Of a DNA stretch of 64,000 nucleotides, positions 51,665-60,430 are shown one piece after another. Within the stretch, counting starts at the first letter, position 1, and each line of letters starts with the position of its first letter. Position numbers and translations under genes: made by a program. The notes below the pieces were generated by a model. That model saw only the letters and a list, made by a program, of their open reading frames with translations. It did not search any database and had not been told where the DNA came from. Source of the stretch: Massilia sp. ST3 (GTDB taxonomy: Bacteria > Pseudomonadota > Gammaproteobacteria > Burkholderiales > Burkholderiaceae_D); the NCBI RefSeq assembly GCF_018119405.1, contig NZ_JAGPWC010000001.1, forward strand, positions 124,001-188,000, read 5' to 3'.

Positions 51665-54532
51665 GTGTTTACCTCGACCCTGTCGCGCACCATGCTCGCG
51701 GCATTGATTCCGGCGCTGCTGGCGCCCGCCCTTCTGTCGGCCGCCCCCGCCAAGCCGGCGCGGAAGAACGCCACGCCCGCCGACGTCCTGCCCTTCAAGG
51801 CAACCGAGAAAACCCTGGCCAACGGCCTGAAGGTGATCGTGGTGCCGACCGGCTTCCCGAACCTGGTCTCGGTCCAGATCCCGGTGCAGACCGGCTCGCG
51901 CAACGAGATCGAGCCGGGCAAGTCGGGTTTCGCCCACTTCTTCGAACACATGATGTTCCGCGGCACGCCCAGCTATCCGCCGGAGAAATACCAGGAAATC
52001 ATCACCAAGGCCGGGGCGCGCCAGAACGCCTACACCAGCGACGACCTGACCAACTACTACACCACCTTCGCCAAGGAAGACCTGGAAACCGTGCTGAAGG
52101 TCGAGGCCGACCGCTTCCAGCACCTGTCCTACCCGGTCGAGGCCTTCAAGACCGAGTCGCGCGCCGTGCTGGGCGAGTACAACAAGAACAGCGCGAACCC
52201 GATGCAGAAGCTGTTCGAGGTGCAGCGCGACGCTGCCTACACCACCCATACCTACAAGCACACCACCATGGGCTTCCTCAAGGACATCGAGGACATGCCC
52301 AACCAGTACGACTATTCCAAGGTCTTCTTCGACCGCTGGTACCGTCCCGAGCGCACCACGGTGATCGTCGCCGGCGACGTCGAGCCGGCCAAGGCCATCG
52401 CCCTGGTCGAGAAGTACTGGTCCGGTTGGAAACGCGGCAGCTACAAGGCCCCGGTGCCGGCCGAGCCGGCCCCGCGCGGCGCCCAGTACCGCCACGTGGC
52501 CTGGCAGACCCCGACCCTGCCGCTGGTGACGGTCGCCTTCCGCGCCCCGGCCTTCTCGGACAGCGCCAAGGACCAGGCGGCGCTGTCGATGCTGCTGTCG
52601 CTATCCTTCGGGCGCACCTCGCCCCTGTACAAGCGCCTGGTGCAGGACGAGCAGAAGGTCGACCAGTTGTTCGACTTCACGCCGAACCGGGTCGACCCGA
52701 CCCTGGCCACCATCGGCGCCCGCGTCAAGCGGCCGGGTGACGCCCTGTATGTCCGCGACGCCATCCTGCAGACCGTGGCGCGGCTGCGCGACGAACCGGT
52801 GACGGTCCAGGCCCTGGAAGACGCCAAGTCGGCCCAGAAGTACGGCCTGATCCGCTCGCTCGACAATACCGAGCAGATTGCCTCGACCCTGGCCTCGTAT
52901 GTGCATTTCGACCGCTCCTACGGCACCCTGAACCGCTACTACCGCGTGGTGGACAGCCTGAGCCCGGCCGATCTCCAGGCCGCCGCCCGCAAGTACCTGG
53001 TCGACGAGGCCATGGTGGTGACCACCCTGGCTCACGAGGCCCTGCCGGCGGGCATCGAAACCCTGCCGAAGCTGGCCAGCTTCGCGCCCAAGGCGGCGGA
53101 CGCGAAGTTCGACGTGCTGGTCCAGAAATCGGCCCTGCCGCAGATCCGCTTCAAGCTGTTGTTCGCGGCCGGCTCGGCGCACGATCCGCAGGGCAAGGAA
53201 GGCCTGGCCGCGCTCACCGCCGCCATGGTCGCCAGCGCCGGCTCGCGCGAGCGCAAGATCGACGAGGTGACCAAGGCCCTGTTCCCGCTGGCCGGCAGCT
53301 TCCTCGAGCAGACCGACAAGGAAATGACCACCTTCACCGGCACCACCCATAAGGACAACTGGGACGCCTTCATGGCCGTCGCCATGCCGCTGCTGGTCGA
53401 TCCGGGCTTCCGCGAGGAGGACTTCCGCCGCCTGAAGGACGCGCAGCGCAACGCCCTAGTACTGGACCTGAAGGACAACAACGAGGAGGAATTCGGCAAG
53501 GAAAGGCTGCAAACGAACGTGTTCGCAGGCACGCCCTACGGCCACCCGGTGCTGGGCACGGTCAAGGGCCTGGACGCGATCACCCTGGACGACGTCAAGG
53601 CCTTCTACCGCCAGGCCTACGCCCAGGGCGCCGTGCGCGTTGGCATCTCGGGCGACGTCAGCGAGCGCATGGTCGCTTCGCTCAAGAGCCAGCTGGCGCG
53701 CCTGCCGCAAGGCGCCGGCCTGCCGGCGACCCGCGCGCCGCGCGGCCACATGCCCCAGGGTCTCGAGGTCGAGATCGTCGAGAAGAATACCCGCGCCACC
53801 GCGATTTCCTTCGGCCTGCCGATTGCCGTCACCCGCTCGCACCCGGACTTTCCGGCCCTGTGGCTGGCCAAGACCTGGCTGGGCGAGCACCGCGCCTCCA
53901 GCGCACGCCTGTACCAGCGCATCCGCGAGGAGCGTGGCATGAACTACGGCGACTATGCCTATATCGAGGCCTTCCCGCGCGGCATGTTCCAGTTCTTCCC
54001 GAATCCGAACCTGGGCCGCAAGGCGCAGCTGTTCGAAGTCTGGATCCGCCCGGTGGCGCCGCAGAACGGGCATTTCGCCCTGCGCGTCGCCCTGCATGAG
54101 CTGGGCAAGCTGGTCGAGAACGGCCTGAGCGAGCAGGACTTTGCCACCACCCGCGACTACCTGATGAAGAACGTGTTCGTGATGACCGCGACCCAGGACC
54201 AGCAGCTCGGCTATGCGCTCGACGCCCAGTGGTACGACACCCCGGAGTTCACCCGCATGATGCGCGATGGACTGTCCAGGCTGAGCGCGGCGGACGTGAA
54301 CGCGGCGATCCGGCGCCACCTGTCGGCCAAGAACCTGTCGGTCGTCATCATCACCAAGGACGCGGCCGGCCTCAAGGACAAGCTCGTGAGCGACGCCTTC
54401 TCGCCGATCGCCTATGACGCCAACAAGCCGCAGTCCCTGCTGGACGAGGACAAGGCGATCGGCGCCATGAAACTGGGGATCAGGCCGGAGGCGGTGAAGA
54501 TCACGCCGGCGTCCGAGGCATTCGCCCAGTAA
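51665..54532 (+). CDS. M16-family zinc peptidase, two-module, periplasmic
   Basis: 955 residues from a GTG after AAGGAGAC. Signal peptide (about 1-26). The inverted zinc motif HFFEH (His91, Glu94, His95) and the distant Glu171 in AVLGEYNKN, 76 residues later, are complete in the first half. The second half is a second M16 module without HxxEH (about 490-930), as in two-domain PqqL/pitrilysin-like peptidases; NYGDYAYIEAFPRGMF is part of its substrate pocket. It degrades small peptides in the periplasm. Single-gene unit ending at a strong terminator. Confidence 0.9.
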   Translation: MFTSTLSRTMLAALIPALLAPALLSAAPAKPARKNATPADVLPFKATEKTLANGLKVIVVPTGFPNLVSVQIPVQTGSRNEIEPGKSGFAHFFEHMMFRGTPSYPPEKYQEIITKAGARQNAYTSDDLTNYYTTFAKEDLETVLKVEADRFQHLSYPVEAFKTESRAVLGEYNKNSANPMQKLFEVQRDAAYTTHTYKHTTMGFLKDIEDMPNQYDYSKVFFDRWYRPERTTVIVAGDVEPAKAIALVEKYWSGWKRGSYKAPVPAEPAPRGAQYRHVAWQTPTLPLVTVAFRAPAFSDSAKDQAALSMLLSLSFGRTSPLYKRLVQDEQKVDQLFDFTPNRVDPTLATIGARVKRPGDALYVRDAILQTVARLRDEPVTVQALEDAKSAQKYGLIRSLDNTEQIASTLASYVHFDRSYGTLNRYYRVVDSLSPADLQAAARKYLVDEAMVVTTLAHEALPAGIETLPKLASFAPKAADAKFDVLVQKSALPQIRFKLLFAAGSAHDPQGKEGLAALTAAMVASAGSRERKIDEVTKALFPLAGSFLEQTDKEMTTFTGTTHKDNWDAFMAVAMPLLVDPGFREEDFRRLKDAQRNALVLDLKDNNEEEFGKERLQTNVFAGTPYGHPVLGTVKGLDAITLDDVKAFYRQAYAQGAVRVGISGDVSERMVASLKSQLARLPQGAGLPATRAPRGHMPQGLEVEIVEKNTRATAISFGLPIAVTRSHPDFPALWLAKTWLGEHRASSARLYQRIREERGMNYGDYAYIEAFPRGMFQFFPNPNLGRKAQLFEVWIRPVAPQNGHFALRVALHELGKLVENGLSEQDFATTRDYLMKNVFVMTATQDQQLGYALDAQWYDTPEFTRMMRDGLSRLSAADVNAAIRRHLSAKNLSVVIITKDAAGLKDKLVSDAFSPIAYDANKPQSLLDEDKAIGAMKLGIRPEAVKITPASEAFAQ

Positions 54533-54571
54533 ACTCGCGCAGGTCCGCTGCGGCGGGGCGTAACGAAGGAG

Positions 54572-54600
54572 AAACGGCGCCCGTGGGCGCCGTTTTTTTC
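54572..54600. terminator. bidirectional Rho-independent terminator
   Basis: A 10-bp stem (AAACGGCGCC/GGCGCCGTTT, loop CGTG) with a T7 run on the plus strand at 54593-54599 lies between the convergent M16 and stress-repeat genes. The plus direction is strong, the minus direction weaker. Confidence 0.88.
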
Positions 54601-54632
54601 CGCCGGAGCGGATCCTGGACCGTCGGCGTAAC

Positions 54633-55929
54633 TCAATACGTCAGGCGGTTCCAGCCGTGCCGCACTGCTTCCTTGACCTTGTCCCAGGTGCTCGGGCCGC
54701 CCGGATAGCGGCTTTGCCAGCCGCTGCGCAGGTCGTTCTCGAGCGCATCGTCCCAGGTCCGGTTGCTGTACTGCGGGTCGCGGCGCATGCTGCTGCCGTA
54801 CTCGTAGGCCGGACGGTAGGTGTCGTAGGGATCGCCCGCGCTGCCGTAGGTCGCGCTGTAGTGGCTGCGGTAGTAGCTGTCGTCGTCGGTGTCCGAGAAG
54901 GCGTTCGTCATGCGGTTCCAGCCGTGGCGCACCGCGTCCTTCATGTCTTCCCAGGCCGAGGAGGCAACCGCCCTGGTGCCGTCGGCGTCCATCCTGGCGC
55001 CGCTCGCCTGGCGCGCTTCCCAGTCGGTGCGCAGGCTGGGCATGGCCTCGTCCCAGGGACGGTTGCGGTAGGTTTCGCTGCGCGCCATCTCGCTGCCGTA
55101 GGAATAGGCCGGCTCGTACTCGTCGTAGGTCTTGCCGCTGGCGCCATAGGTCGAGCTGTAGTGGCTGCGGTAGTAGTCCTGGTCGTCGTCGCCGGTCATG
55201 CGCTCCCAGCCGCGGCGCACCGCAGCCTTCATGCTTTCCCAGGTCGAGTTCGGATTGCGGGTCTCCCAGTCGCTGCGCAGGTCGCCTTCGACCTCGTCCC
55301 ACTGGCGGTTGGCGTAGCGGCTGTCGCCGCGCATCTGCGAGCCGTAGGCGTAGGCCGGCGCCACGGCGTCGTAGGCGACGCCGCTGCCCTCGTAGGTGCT
55401 GCTGAAGTGGCTGCGGTAGACGTCGTCGTCATCGTCGCGGGTCACGCGGTCCCAGCCGCGGCGCACCGCGGCCTTCATGTTGTCCCAGGCCGAGCCGGCA
55501 TGGCTGCTTTCCCACTCGGTGCGCAGGTCGGTCTCGACATCGTCCCACTTGCGGTCGCTGTAGCGGCGGTCGCGCCGCATGCGGGCTCCGTAGCTGTAGG
55601 CCGGCGCATAGTCGTCGTAGGCGCCGCCGGCGCTGCCGTAGGTGCTGGCGTGGTGGCTGCGGTAGTGGCTGTCGTCGTCGTCCGTGATCCGGTCCCAGCC
55701 GCGCCGCACCGCGTCCTTCATGCGGTCCCAGGCCGAGCGGGCATCGTTGCCGGTGCGCGACTCCCAGTTGGTGCGCAGGTCGTTCTCGACCTCGTTCCAC
55801 TTGCGGCCGGCGTAGGTGCCGCGCGCCATCTCGGAGCCGTAGCGGTAGGCCGGCGCGTAGTCGTCATAGGAGTCGCCGCTCGCGCTGTAGGTCGTGCTGA
55901 AATGCTCGCGGAAGTAAGTGTCGTCGTCC
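54633..55929 (-). repeat. five tandem coding repeats of about 259 bases
   Basis: The 3' half of the 758-residue gene is five head-to-tail units of 240-285 bases whose translations share a DDD-(Y/F) start, a tyrosine-rich segment and a basic amphipathic helix ending GW(D/E/N)R. Unit 4 has an extra ~15-residue insert. They are related to the two units at 57543-58073. Confidence 0.75.
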
Positions 55930-56909
55930 ACCCCCGCGCCGGTCGAGTAGCCGGACTGGTCCATGCCGCCGCGCGAATAGATGCGCGAGCCGCCGCGCTG
56001 CTGGGTGGCCCAGCCGCCGGCCGCCACCCCGCCGCGCTGCTGCGAGTCGGAACGGAGCGGGTTACCCGTCGTCGATCCTGACATCGATCCGGACATCGAG
56101 CCCGACATCGAGCCCGCAGTTGCACCCAGCCCCGGCGGCGTGCCTTCGAGGGACGAGGCCTGGACCGGATTTTCCTGCAGGGTGGAGCCCTGCAGCGAGG
56201 TGCCCCCGGTCGCGCCGAGGCCGCTCTTGCCCATCGGTTCCTGGTAGGTCGTGCCCATCGGCTCGGCCTGGTTCAGCGACTGCTGCTGGAACAGCTTGCG
56301 GTCGCCCGGATTGTCGAGGCTCTGCTGGTTCTGCTGCCCCTGCCCGCCCTGCAGGTTCTGCCCGGGGCCGGACCGCGACTGGGGCTGTGCCTGGGACTGG
56401 CTTTGGGACTGGAACTGCGACTGGGCCGACATCGGCGCCGACTGCATGCCGCTGCTGCTGCCCATGCGCATCGCCTCGGTCCCGGACGGCACCTCGCCGA
56501 AGCTGGACGCCTGCTCGTCGATGTCGGTCGGTCCGTAGCGCTCGACGATGTCGGCGGCGCGTTCGACTTCCGGCAGCGAGTCGGCGGTCACGGTCAGTAC
56601 GTGGTGGCCGCGGGTGACGGCGCCCTCGTAGCGGCTGACGTGGTCCGGGTTGTCGCCGCCGAACAGGTCGCTGAAGAAATGCTTGATGCTGGCGGTAATG
56701 CCCAGGTTGCTGTTGTCGCCGGCGCGGTCATGGGCCAGGTCGCGGTCGCCCGCGATGTCGGACTCGCCCGTGACCGGGTCGGTCTGGCCGGTGGGATCGG
56801 CGGCCGACAGGCGCACTTCTCCCTTGGAGAATCCCGACGACAGCAATTCGTTCATCGCATTTTGCGCGTCGGTCCGGTCGTCGAACACGGCTACAAGTGT
56901 ATGTTGCAT
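54633..56909 (-). CDS. stress protein: GSP17M-like domain plus five ~86-residue repeats
   Basis: 758 residues. The N-terminus (1-130) resembles the general-stress-protein-17M/YflT domain: TLVAVFDDRTDAQNAMNEL and ADSLPEVERAADIVERYGP. A long Gln/Ser/Gly-rich disordered linker (about 145-325) has SQSQ and SGSMSGSM runs. The C-terminus (from about base 55929 to the end) is five tandem repeats of ~86 residues, each with DDDxYYRSH-SSTYGSSG, YDDYAPAYSYGSQMR, a W-D-x-V/A-x-x-DLR-x-W block and a helix MKAAVRRGWDRMT. No signal peptide or membrane span. The CGGAGGA ribosome site and the first 25 codons are nearly identical to those of the gene at 57540-59009. The repeat's role is unknown. Confidence 0.72.
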   Translation of the reverse strand: MQHTLVAVFDDRTDAQNAMNELLSSGFSKGEVRLSAADPTGQTDPVTGESDIAGDRDLAHDRAGDNSNLGITASIKHFFSDLFGGDNPDHVSRYEGAVTRGHHVLTVTADSLPEVERAADIVERYGPTDIDEQASSFGEVPSGTEAMRMGSSSGMQSAPMSAQSQFQSQSQSQAQPQSRSGPGQNLQGGQGQQNQQSLDNPGDRKLFQQQSLNQAEPMGTTYQEPMGKSGLGATGGTSLQGSTLQENPVQASSLEGTPPGLGATAGSMSGSMSGSMSGSTTGNPLRSDSQQRGGVAAGGWATQQRGGSRIYSRGGMDQSGYSTGAGVDDDTYFREHFSTTYSASGDSYDDYAPAYRYGSEMARGTYAGRKWNEVENDLRTNWESRTGNDARSAWDRMKDAVRRGWDRITDDDDSHYRSHHASTYGSAGGAYDDYAPAYSYGARMRRDRRYSDRKWDDVETDLRTEWESSHAGSAWDNMKAAVRRGWDRVTRDDDDDVYRSHFSSTYEGSGVAYDAVAPAYAYGSQMRGDSRYANRQWDEVEGDLRSDWETRNPNSTWESMKAAVRRGWERMTGDDDQDYYRSHYSSTYGASGKTYDEYEPAYSYGSEMARSETYRNRPWDEAMPSLRTDWEARQASGARMDADGTRAVASSAWEDMKDAVRHGWNRMTNAFSDTDDDSYYRSHYSATYGSAGDPYDTYRPAYEYGSSMRRDPQYSNRTWDDALENDLRSGWQSRYPGGPSTWDKVKEAVRHGWNRLTY

Positions 56910-56935
56910 GGTCGTTTCCTCCGTAGTGGGATGGC

Positions 56936-57373
56936 TCAGGTGGTTGGCGGGTTTCCGGCATCGTCGAAGCGCTCGACGTGGACCTGCTCGGCCTTGAGCA
57001 TGACCTCGTCCTGGTAGCGCTCCTCGCGCCGCACGCGGGTGATGTGCAGTTCCTCCTTGATGCGCAGGCGGCGTTCCACCACCAGCACTTCTTCGAGGAC
57101 CGGCACCACCAGCGTGTCGCCTTCGTAGCGGGTCGCGGGCGCCTGGTCGGCGGCCACGATGCGGTCCACCGGAACATGCCGGACTTCCACCTCTTCGCGC
57201 GCAAGGCGCTCGTCGATGGTCACCGGCAGTTCCGACACCGTCTTGTGGATGCGCACCCCGCGCCCGGTCTCGGCGACCCGGGTGCCGACCTCGAGCCGTT
57301 CCTCGAACACGGGGATCGACAGGCTTTCCCCCGCCTCGGAAGCGGCGCGGGTTGGGGGCGTGCTGCTGGACAT
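56936..57373 (-). CDS. DUF2382 (YsnF/AvaK-type) stress protein
   Basis: 145 residues. Two DUF2382-like units: SLSIPVFEERLEVGTRVAET with GVRIHKTVSELPVTIDERL, then LVVPVLEEVLVVERRLRIKEELHITRV. The domain is found in YsnF and cyanobacterial AvaK stress proteins; biochemical function unknown. Soluble. GAGGAG lies before the ATG; the next gene (54633-56909) follows in 26 bases, so they share an mRNA. The same domain is fused inside the upstream gene (57540-59009). Confidence 0.82.
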   Translation of the reverse strand: MSSSTPPTRAASEAGESLSIPVFEERLEVGTRVAETGRGVRIHKTVSELPVTIDERLAREEVEVRHVPVDRIVAADQAPATRYEGDTLVVPVLEEVLVVERRLRIKEELHITRVRREERYQDEVMLKAEQVHVERFDDAGNPPTT

Positions 57374-57481
57374 CTGGTCGGCTCCTCTGGATCGCTGGAC
57401 GATGGATCGAGACTACTCCAATCCTGCTGGGGCGGGCGCGCGCCTGCCCAGTTGTGGCCGCCAGCCGCGCATCCAGTAGAA

Positions 57482-57503
57482 ACGGCGCCCGAAGGCGCCG
57501 CCG
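57482..57503 (-). terminator. weak hairpin in the stress operon
   Basis: CGGCGCC-TTCG-GGCGCCG on the minus strand, followed by TTTCT, lies between the 489-residue gene and the DUF2382 gene. The T-run is short, so it may be a partial terminator that lowers downstream expression rather than an end of the operon. Confidence 0.45.
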
Positions 57504-57539
57504 CATGGCGCCGGACACGCTGGTCCGGCGACGCCCGCC

Positions 57540-59009
57540 TTAGTAGGTCCGGCGGGTGGAATTGTCGTCCGTCATGCGGTCCCAGCCATGACGCACGGCC
57601 GCCTTCATGCGCTCCCAGGTCGAGCCGGTGCTGCCCGCGTTACGGGTTTCCCAGTCGGTGCGCAGGTCGCTCTCGACATCGTCCCACTGGCGGTTGCTGT
57701 AGCGGGCGTCGCTGCGCATCTGCGAACCGTAGGAGTACGCCGGAGCATAGTCGTCGTAGTCCGCCCCGCTGGAAGCGAAATTGCTGTTGTAGTGGTTGCG
57801 GTAGTAGCTGTCGTCGTCATCGTCCGTCATGCGGTCCCAGCCGCGACGGACCGCCGCCTTCATCTTCTCCCAGGTCGAGCCGGCGCTGCCCGCGTTGCGG
57901 CTTTCCCAGTCGGTACGCAGGTCGCTTTCGACATCGTCCCATTGGCGGTTGGCGTAGCGGCTGTCGCTGCGCATCTGGCTGCCGTAGGAATAGGCCGGGG
58001 CATAGTCGTCGTACGAAGCGCCGCTGCTGCCGTAGTTGCTGGTGAAGTGGCTGCGGTAGTAGCTGTCGTCGTCGCGCAGGCTGCCGGTGGCGCCCAGGCG
58101 CTCGACCTCGACTTCGGTGCGGCGCACCGTGTCGTGGATCTGCTGCTGGCGTTCGTTGACCTGCTTGCCGACCGTCACTTCCTCGACCACGCGGGCGGAT
58201 TTCTGGATCACGGCTTCTTCCGCGGTCTCGCGCATCTCGATGGTCTGCTCCTTGAACGCGGTGGCGTCGTTGGGATTGATCGGCTGGTCGACGCGGTGGC
58301 GCTCGACGTTCACGTGCTCCTCGCGCAGGCCGATGGTCTGGTCGACCGGGGTCTCGATCACCCGCGAGAAGATGCGCACGCCGCCGCGCTGGACTTCGCG
58401 CTTGCCGACCTTCAGCTGTTCTTCCACCACCGGGATCGAGGCGCTGGTCTCGTCGCGGCGCAGGGCCGCGGTGTCGCGCTGCAGCGAATCGGTGCGCTGG
58501 ACCCCGCCCTGCAGGCTCGAGGACTGCAGGCCCTGGGACGCCGTCGAAGCGCCCGACTGGGCCGACATCGAGGACGATTGCTGCAGGCCGGCGCTGCCTG
58601 CGCCCATCGCGCCCGCCATACCCGTTCCGGCCATCGAGCCGGTGCGGTCGGAGTGCTCGTCGATGTCGGTCGGGCCGTAGCGCTCGACGATGTCGGCGGC
58701 GCGCTCGACTTCCGGCAGCGAGTCGGCGGTCAGCGTGAGCACATGGCGCCCGCCGCTGACGGCGCTTTCGTAACGGCTGGCATGGCCGGTATCATCGCTG
58801 CCGAACAGGTCGCTGAAGAAGTTCTTGATGCCGGAACCGAAACCTTCGTCGGCATCGGCGGTGCGGGTGGCGCCGCTGTCGCTCATGCCGGTGGTGTCCG
58901 AGGTGGACAGCCGGACGTTCTCGCGGGAATAGTTGGACGACAGCAGTTCGTTCATCGCGTTCTGTGCGTCGGTGCGGTTGTCGAATACCGCTACAAGCGT
59001 ATGTTGCAT
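57540..59009 (-). CDS. stress protein: GSP17M-like + DUF2382 + two ~86-residue repeats
   Basis: 489 residues. N-terminal GSP17M-like domain (1-130, TLVAVFDNRTDAQNAMNEL; ADSLPEVERAADIVERYGP), a Ser/Gly-rich spacer, a DUF2382 region (about 190-310: SIPVVEEQLKVGKREVQ; SRVIETPVDQTIGLREEHV; EEAVIQKSARVVEEVTVGK) and two C-terminal repeats of the same type as those of the 54633-56909 gene, ending RRTY. It combines in one chain what the two downstream genes carry separately. GGAGGA before the ATG. No membrane segment. Probably induced by general stress, by analogy with the domains; no direct evidence. Confidence 0.78.
   Translation of the reverse strand: MQHTLVAVFDNRTDAQNAMNELLSSNYSRENVRLSTSDTTGMSDSGATRTADADEGFGSGIKNFFSDLFGSDDTGHASRYESAVSGGRHVLTLTADSLPEVERAADIVERYGPTDIDEHSDRTGSMAGTGMAGAMGAGSAGLQQSSSMSAQSGASTASQGLQSSSLQGGVQRTDSLQRDTAALRRDETSASIPVVEEQLKVGKREVQRGGVRIFSRVIETPVDQTIGLREEHVNVERHRVDQPINPNDATAFKEQTIEMRETAEEAVIQKSARVVEEVTVGKQVNERQQQIHDTVRRTEVEVERLGATGSLRDDDSYYRSHFTSNYGSSGASYDDYAPAYSYGSQMRSDSRYANRQWDDVESDLRTDWESRNAGSAGSTWEKMKAAVRRGWDRMTDDDDDSYYRNHYNSNFASSGADYDDYAPAYSYGSQMRSDARYSNRQWDDVESDLRTDWETRNAGSTGSTWERMKAAVRHGWDRMTDDNSTRRTY
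57543..58073 (-). repeat. two tandem coding repeats in the 489-residue stress protein
   Basis: Two head-to-tail units of about 260 bases, closely alike (each with YSYGSQMRSD, QWDDVESDLRTDWE and MKAAVR-GWDRMTDD), more similar to each other than the five units of the downstream gene are, suggesting a recent duplication. Confidence 0.7.
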
Positions 59010-59184
59010 GGTCGTTCCTCCGATTGTTGGGTCGCGTTGCGCAGCCGCCGTCCTGGCGGGGTGCGCGCGCTGATGGATTAGCGCTTTGCCAATCGAGCCT
59101 ACCCCAAACCCGCTCAGGCTTGCGCACCATTGACGCTCGACAATCGAAGGACTTCCCGGCCCGGCAAACCCGCCCAGTGCGCCC

Positions 59185-59445
59185 TCAGGCGAAGGGGTTG
59201 CCGACCGTCTTGACCTGCGGCGGCGGCAGCTTGTCGGGCAGTTCGCGCCTTTCCAGCGCCGCCACGATCGCGCCCAGGGCTTCGTGCAGGCGGCGTGCCG
59301 CGGCCAGGCCCTGCCGGTCGGCGGTCAGGTCGACGTCGCCCGACACCGTGACGCGGTCGACGCGGTTTTCCAGCATCAGGTTGCCGACTTCGAGCACGTC
59401 GGCTTCGTTGGCGAACGGCGAGAATGCGGTCTTCTTCGTCTTCAT
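59185..59445 (-). CDS. small protein of unknown function, partner of the nuclease gene
   Basis: 86 residues, cytosolic, starting MKTKKTAFSPFANEADVL with AAGGAG before the ATG. It begins 12 bases after the stop of the secreted nuclease gene, so it is co-transcribed. A central helix (TADRQGLAAARRLHEALGAI) and a proline-rich end PDKLPPPQVKTVGNPFA. I do not recognise a family; an immunity or regulatory role toward the nuclease is a guess. Confidence 0.65.
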   Translation of the reverse strand: MKTKKTAFSPFANEADVLEVGNLMLENRVDRVTVSGDVDLTADRQGLAAARRLHEALGAIVAALERRELPDKLPPPQVKTVGNPFA

Positions 59446-59457
59446 GGAATCTCCTTG

Positions 59458-60246
59458 TCAATCGCGGTCCGCGCCGCGCGGCTTGCGTTGCTTGATTTTC
59501 GGCAGGCGCAGCATGCGTTCCTTCTGCTGGCGTGGGAGCGAAGGCAGCAGCTCGATGCCGACGATGCGCTCGAGCTCGGCCACCGGTATCACGTGGATCG
59601 GCGCCCCGCTGCGGTTCTCGACGAACCAGGCGGCGGCGGCTTTCTGGCGCGGACTGTACACCACCTTGTACAAGTGGCTGGGCACGATCACGTTGCCCAC
59701 CTTGCGCAGGCTGGTCCCGAGGAAGGCCGGGCCGGTGATGACGTAGAGTTCGCCTTCGCGCTTGGCCATCTTGCGCACGCTCTGTTCGATCGGCGCCCAG
59801 ATGTGCCGGTTGTGGTCGCCGTCCTGGGGCACCATGTTGGCTAGCGAAAAGCTCTCGCGCTGGGTGCGCCGGTCCGGCATGTCGCCATTCGGCGCCAGGT
59901 GGCCGCGGTCGAAGCCGCTGCGCGCGTAATCGGCCAGTTCGGCGCGCTGGCCTGGCGGCAGGCGCGGCTCGGCGTGGAAGGCGTTGTCGCGGTCGAGGCC
60001 TTCGGCGCGCTCCAGGTTATCGGCGCGCAGGTGCTCCGCGGACCACAACGGCGTCCGGGTCACGCCCGAATGCATGACGCCGAACACGCCGTAGCACAGT
60101 TCGCGGGCGCCGCTGGCCAGCTTGGGATTGCGGATCTCGGGCGCCCGCCCATCGAGGTAATGGACGGGACAGCTGGCGGCCTGAACGGCGCCAGCCGCGA
60201 ACAGCGCGCCCGCCATGATCAGGCGAGCGAGGAAGGTACGGAACAT
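59458..60246 (-). CDS. secreted DNA/RNA non-specific endonuclease (NucA/Serratia type)
   Basis: 262 residues from the ATG at 60246. Signal peptide (1-23, AGAVQAAS). The beta-beta-alpha-metal fold shows the catalytic DRGHLAPNGD (His base in DRGH) and a metal-ligand Asn in SFSLANMVPQDGDHNRHIW, all as in Serratia nuclease. It hydrolyses single- and double-stranded nucleic acids outside the cytoplasm for nutrient use or defence. The C-terminal tail is basic (PKIKQRKPRGADRD). The ribosome site is weak. Confidence 0.92.
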   Translation of the reverse strand: MFRTFLARLIMAGALFAAGAVQAASCPVHYLDGRAPEIRNPKLASGARELCYGVFGVMHSGVTRTPLWSAEHLRADNLERAEGLDRDNAFHAEPRLPPGQRAELADYARSGFDRGHLAPNGDMPDRRTQRESFSLANMVPQDGDHNRHIWAPIEQSVRKMAKREGELYVITGPAFLGTSLRKVGNVIVPSHLYKVVYSPRQKAAAAWFVENRSGAPIHVIPVAELERIVGIELLPSLPRQQKERMLRLPKIKQRKPRGADRD

Positions 60247-60430
60247 GATGATCGAACTCAAAAAAACAGTGCGATCATTTTAGCCGACAGCAAACCTTCC
60301 GACTCCACAATACGGCCAATCACCGGTCGTACATACGGCGCACGATTGAAAGTGCATTGCTAAAAAGAATGATTTAGAATTTGTCTTTTCTTAAACGAAA
60401 ATTTCCCTTCCGGAAACACATGATTCGCGA

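Noticed and set aside
54657-56081. 474-codon plus-strand frame with a regular repeat pattern
   Set aside because: The periodicity is inherited from the real minus-strand repeat protein; it starts with no ribosome site and has no family.
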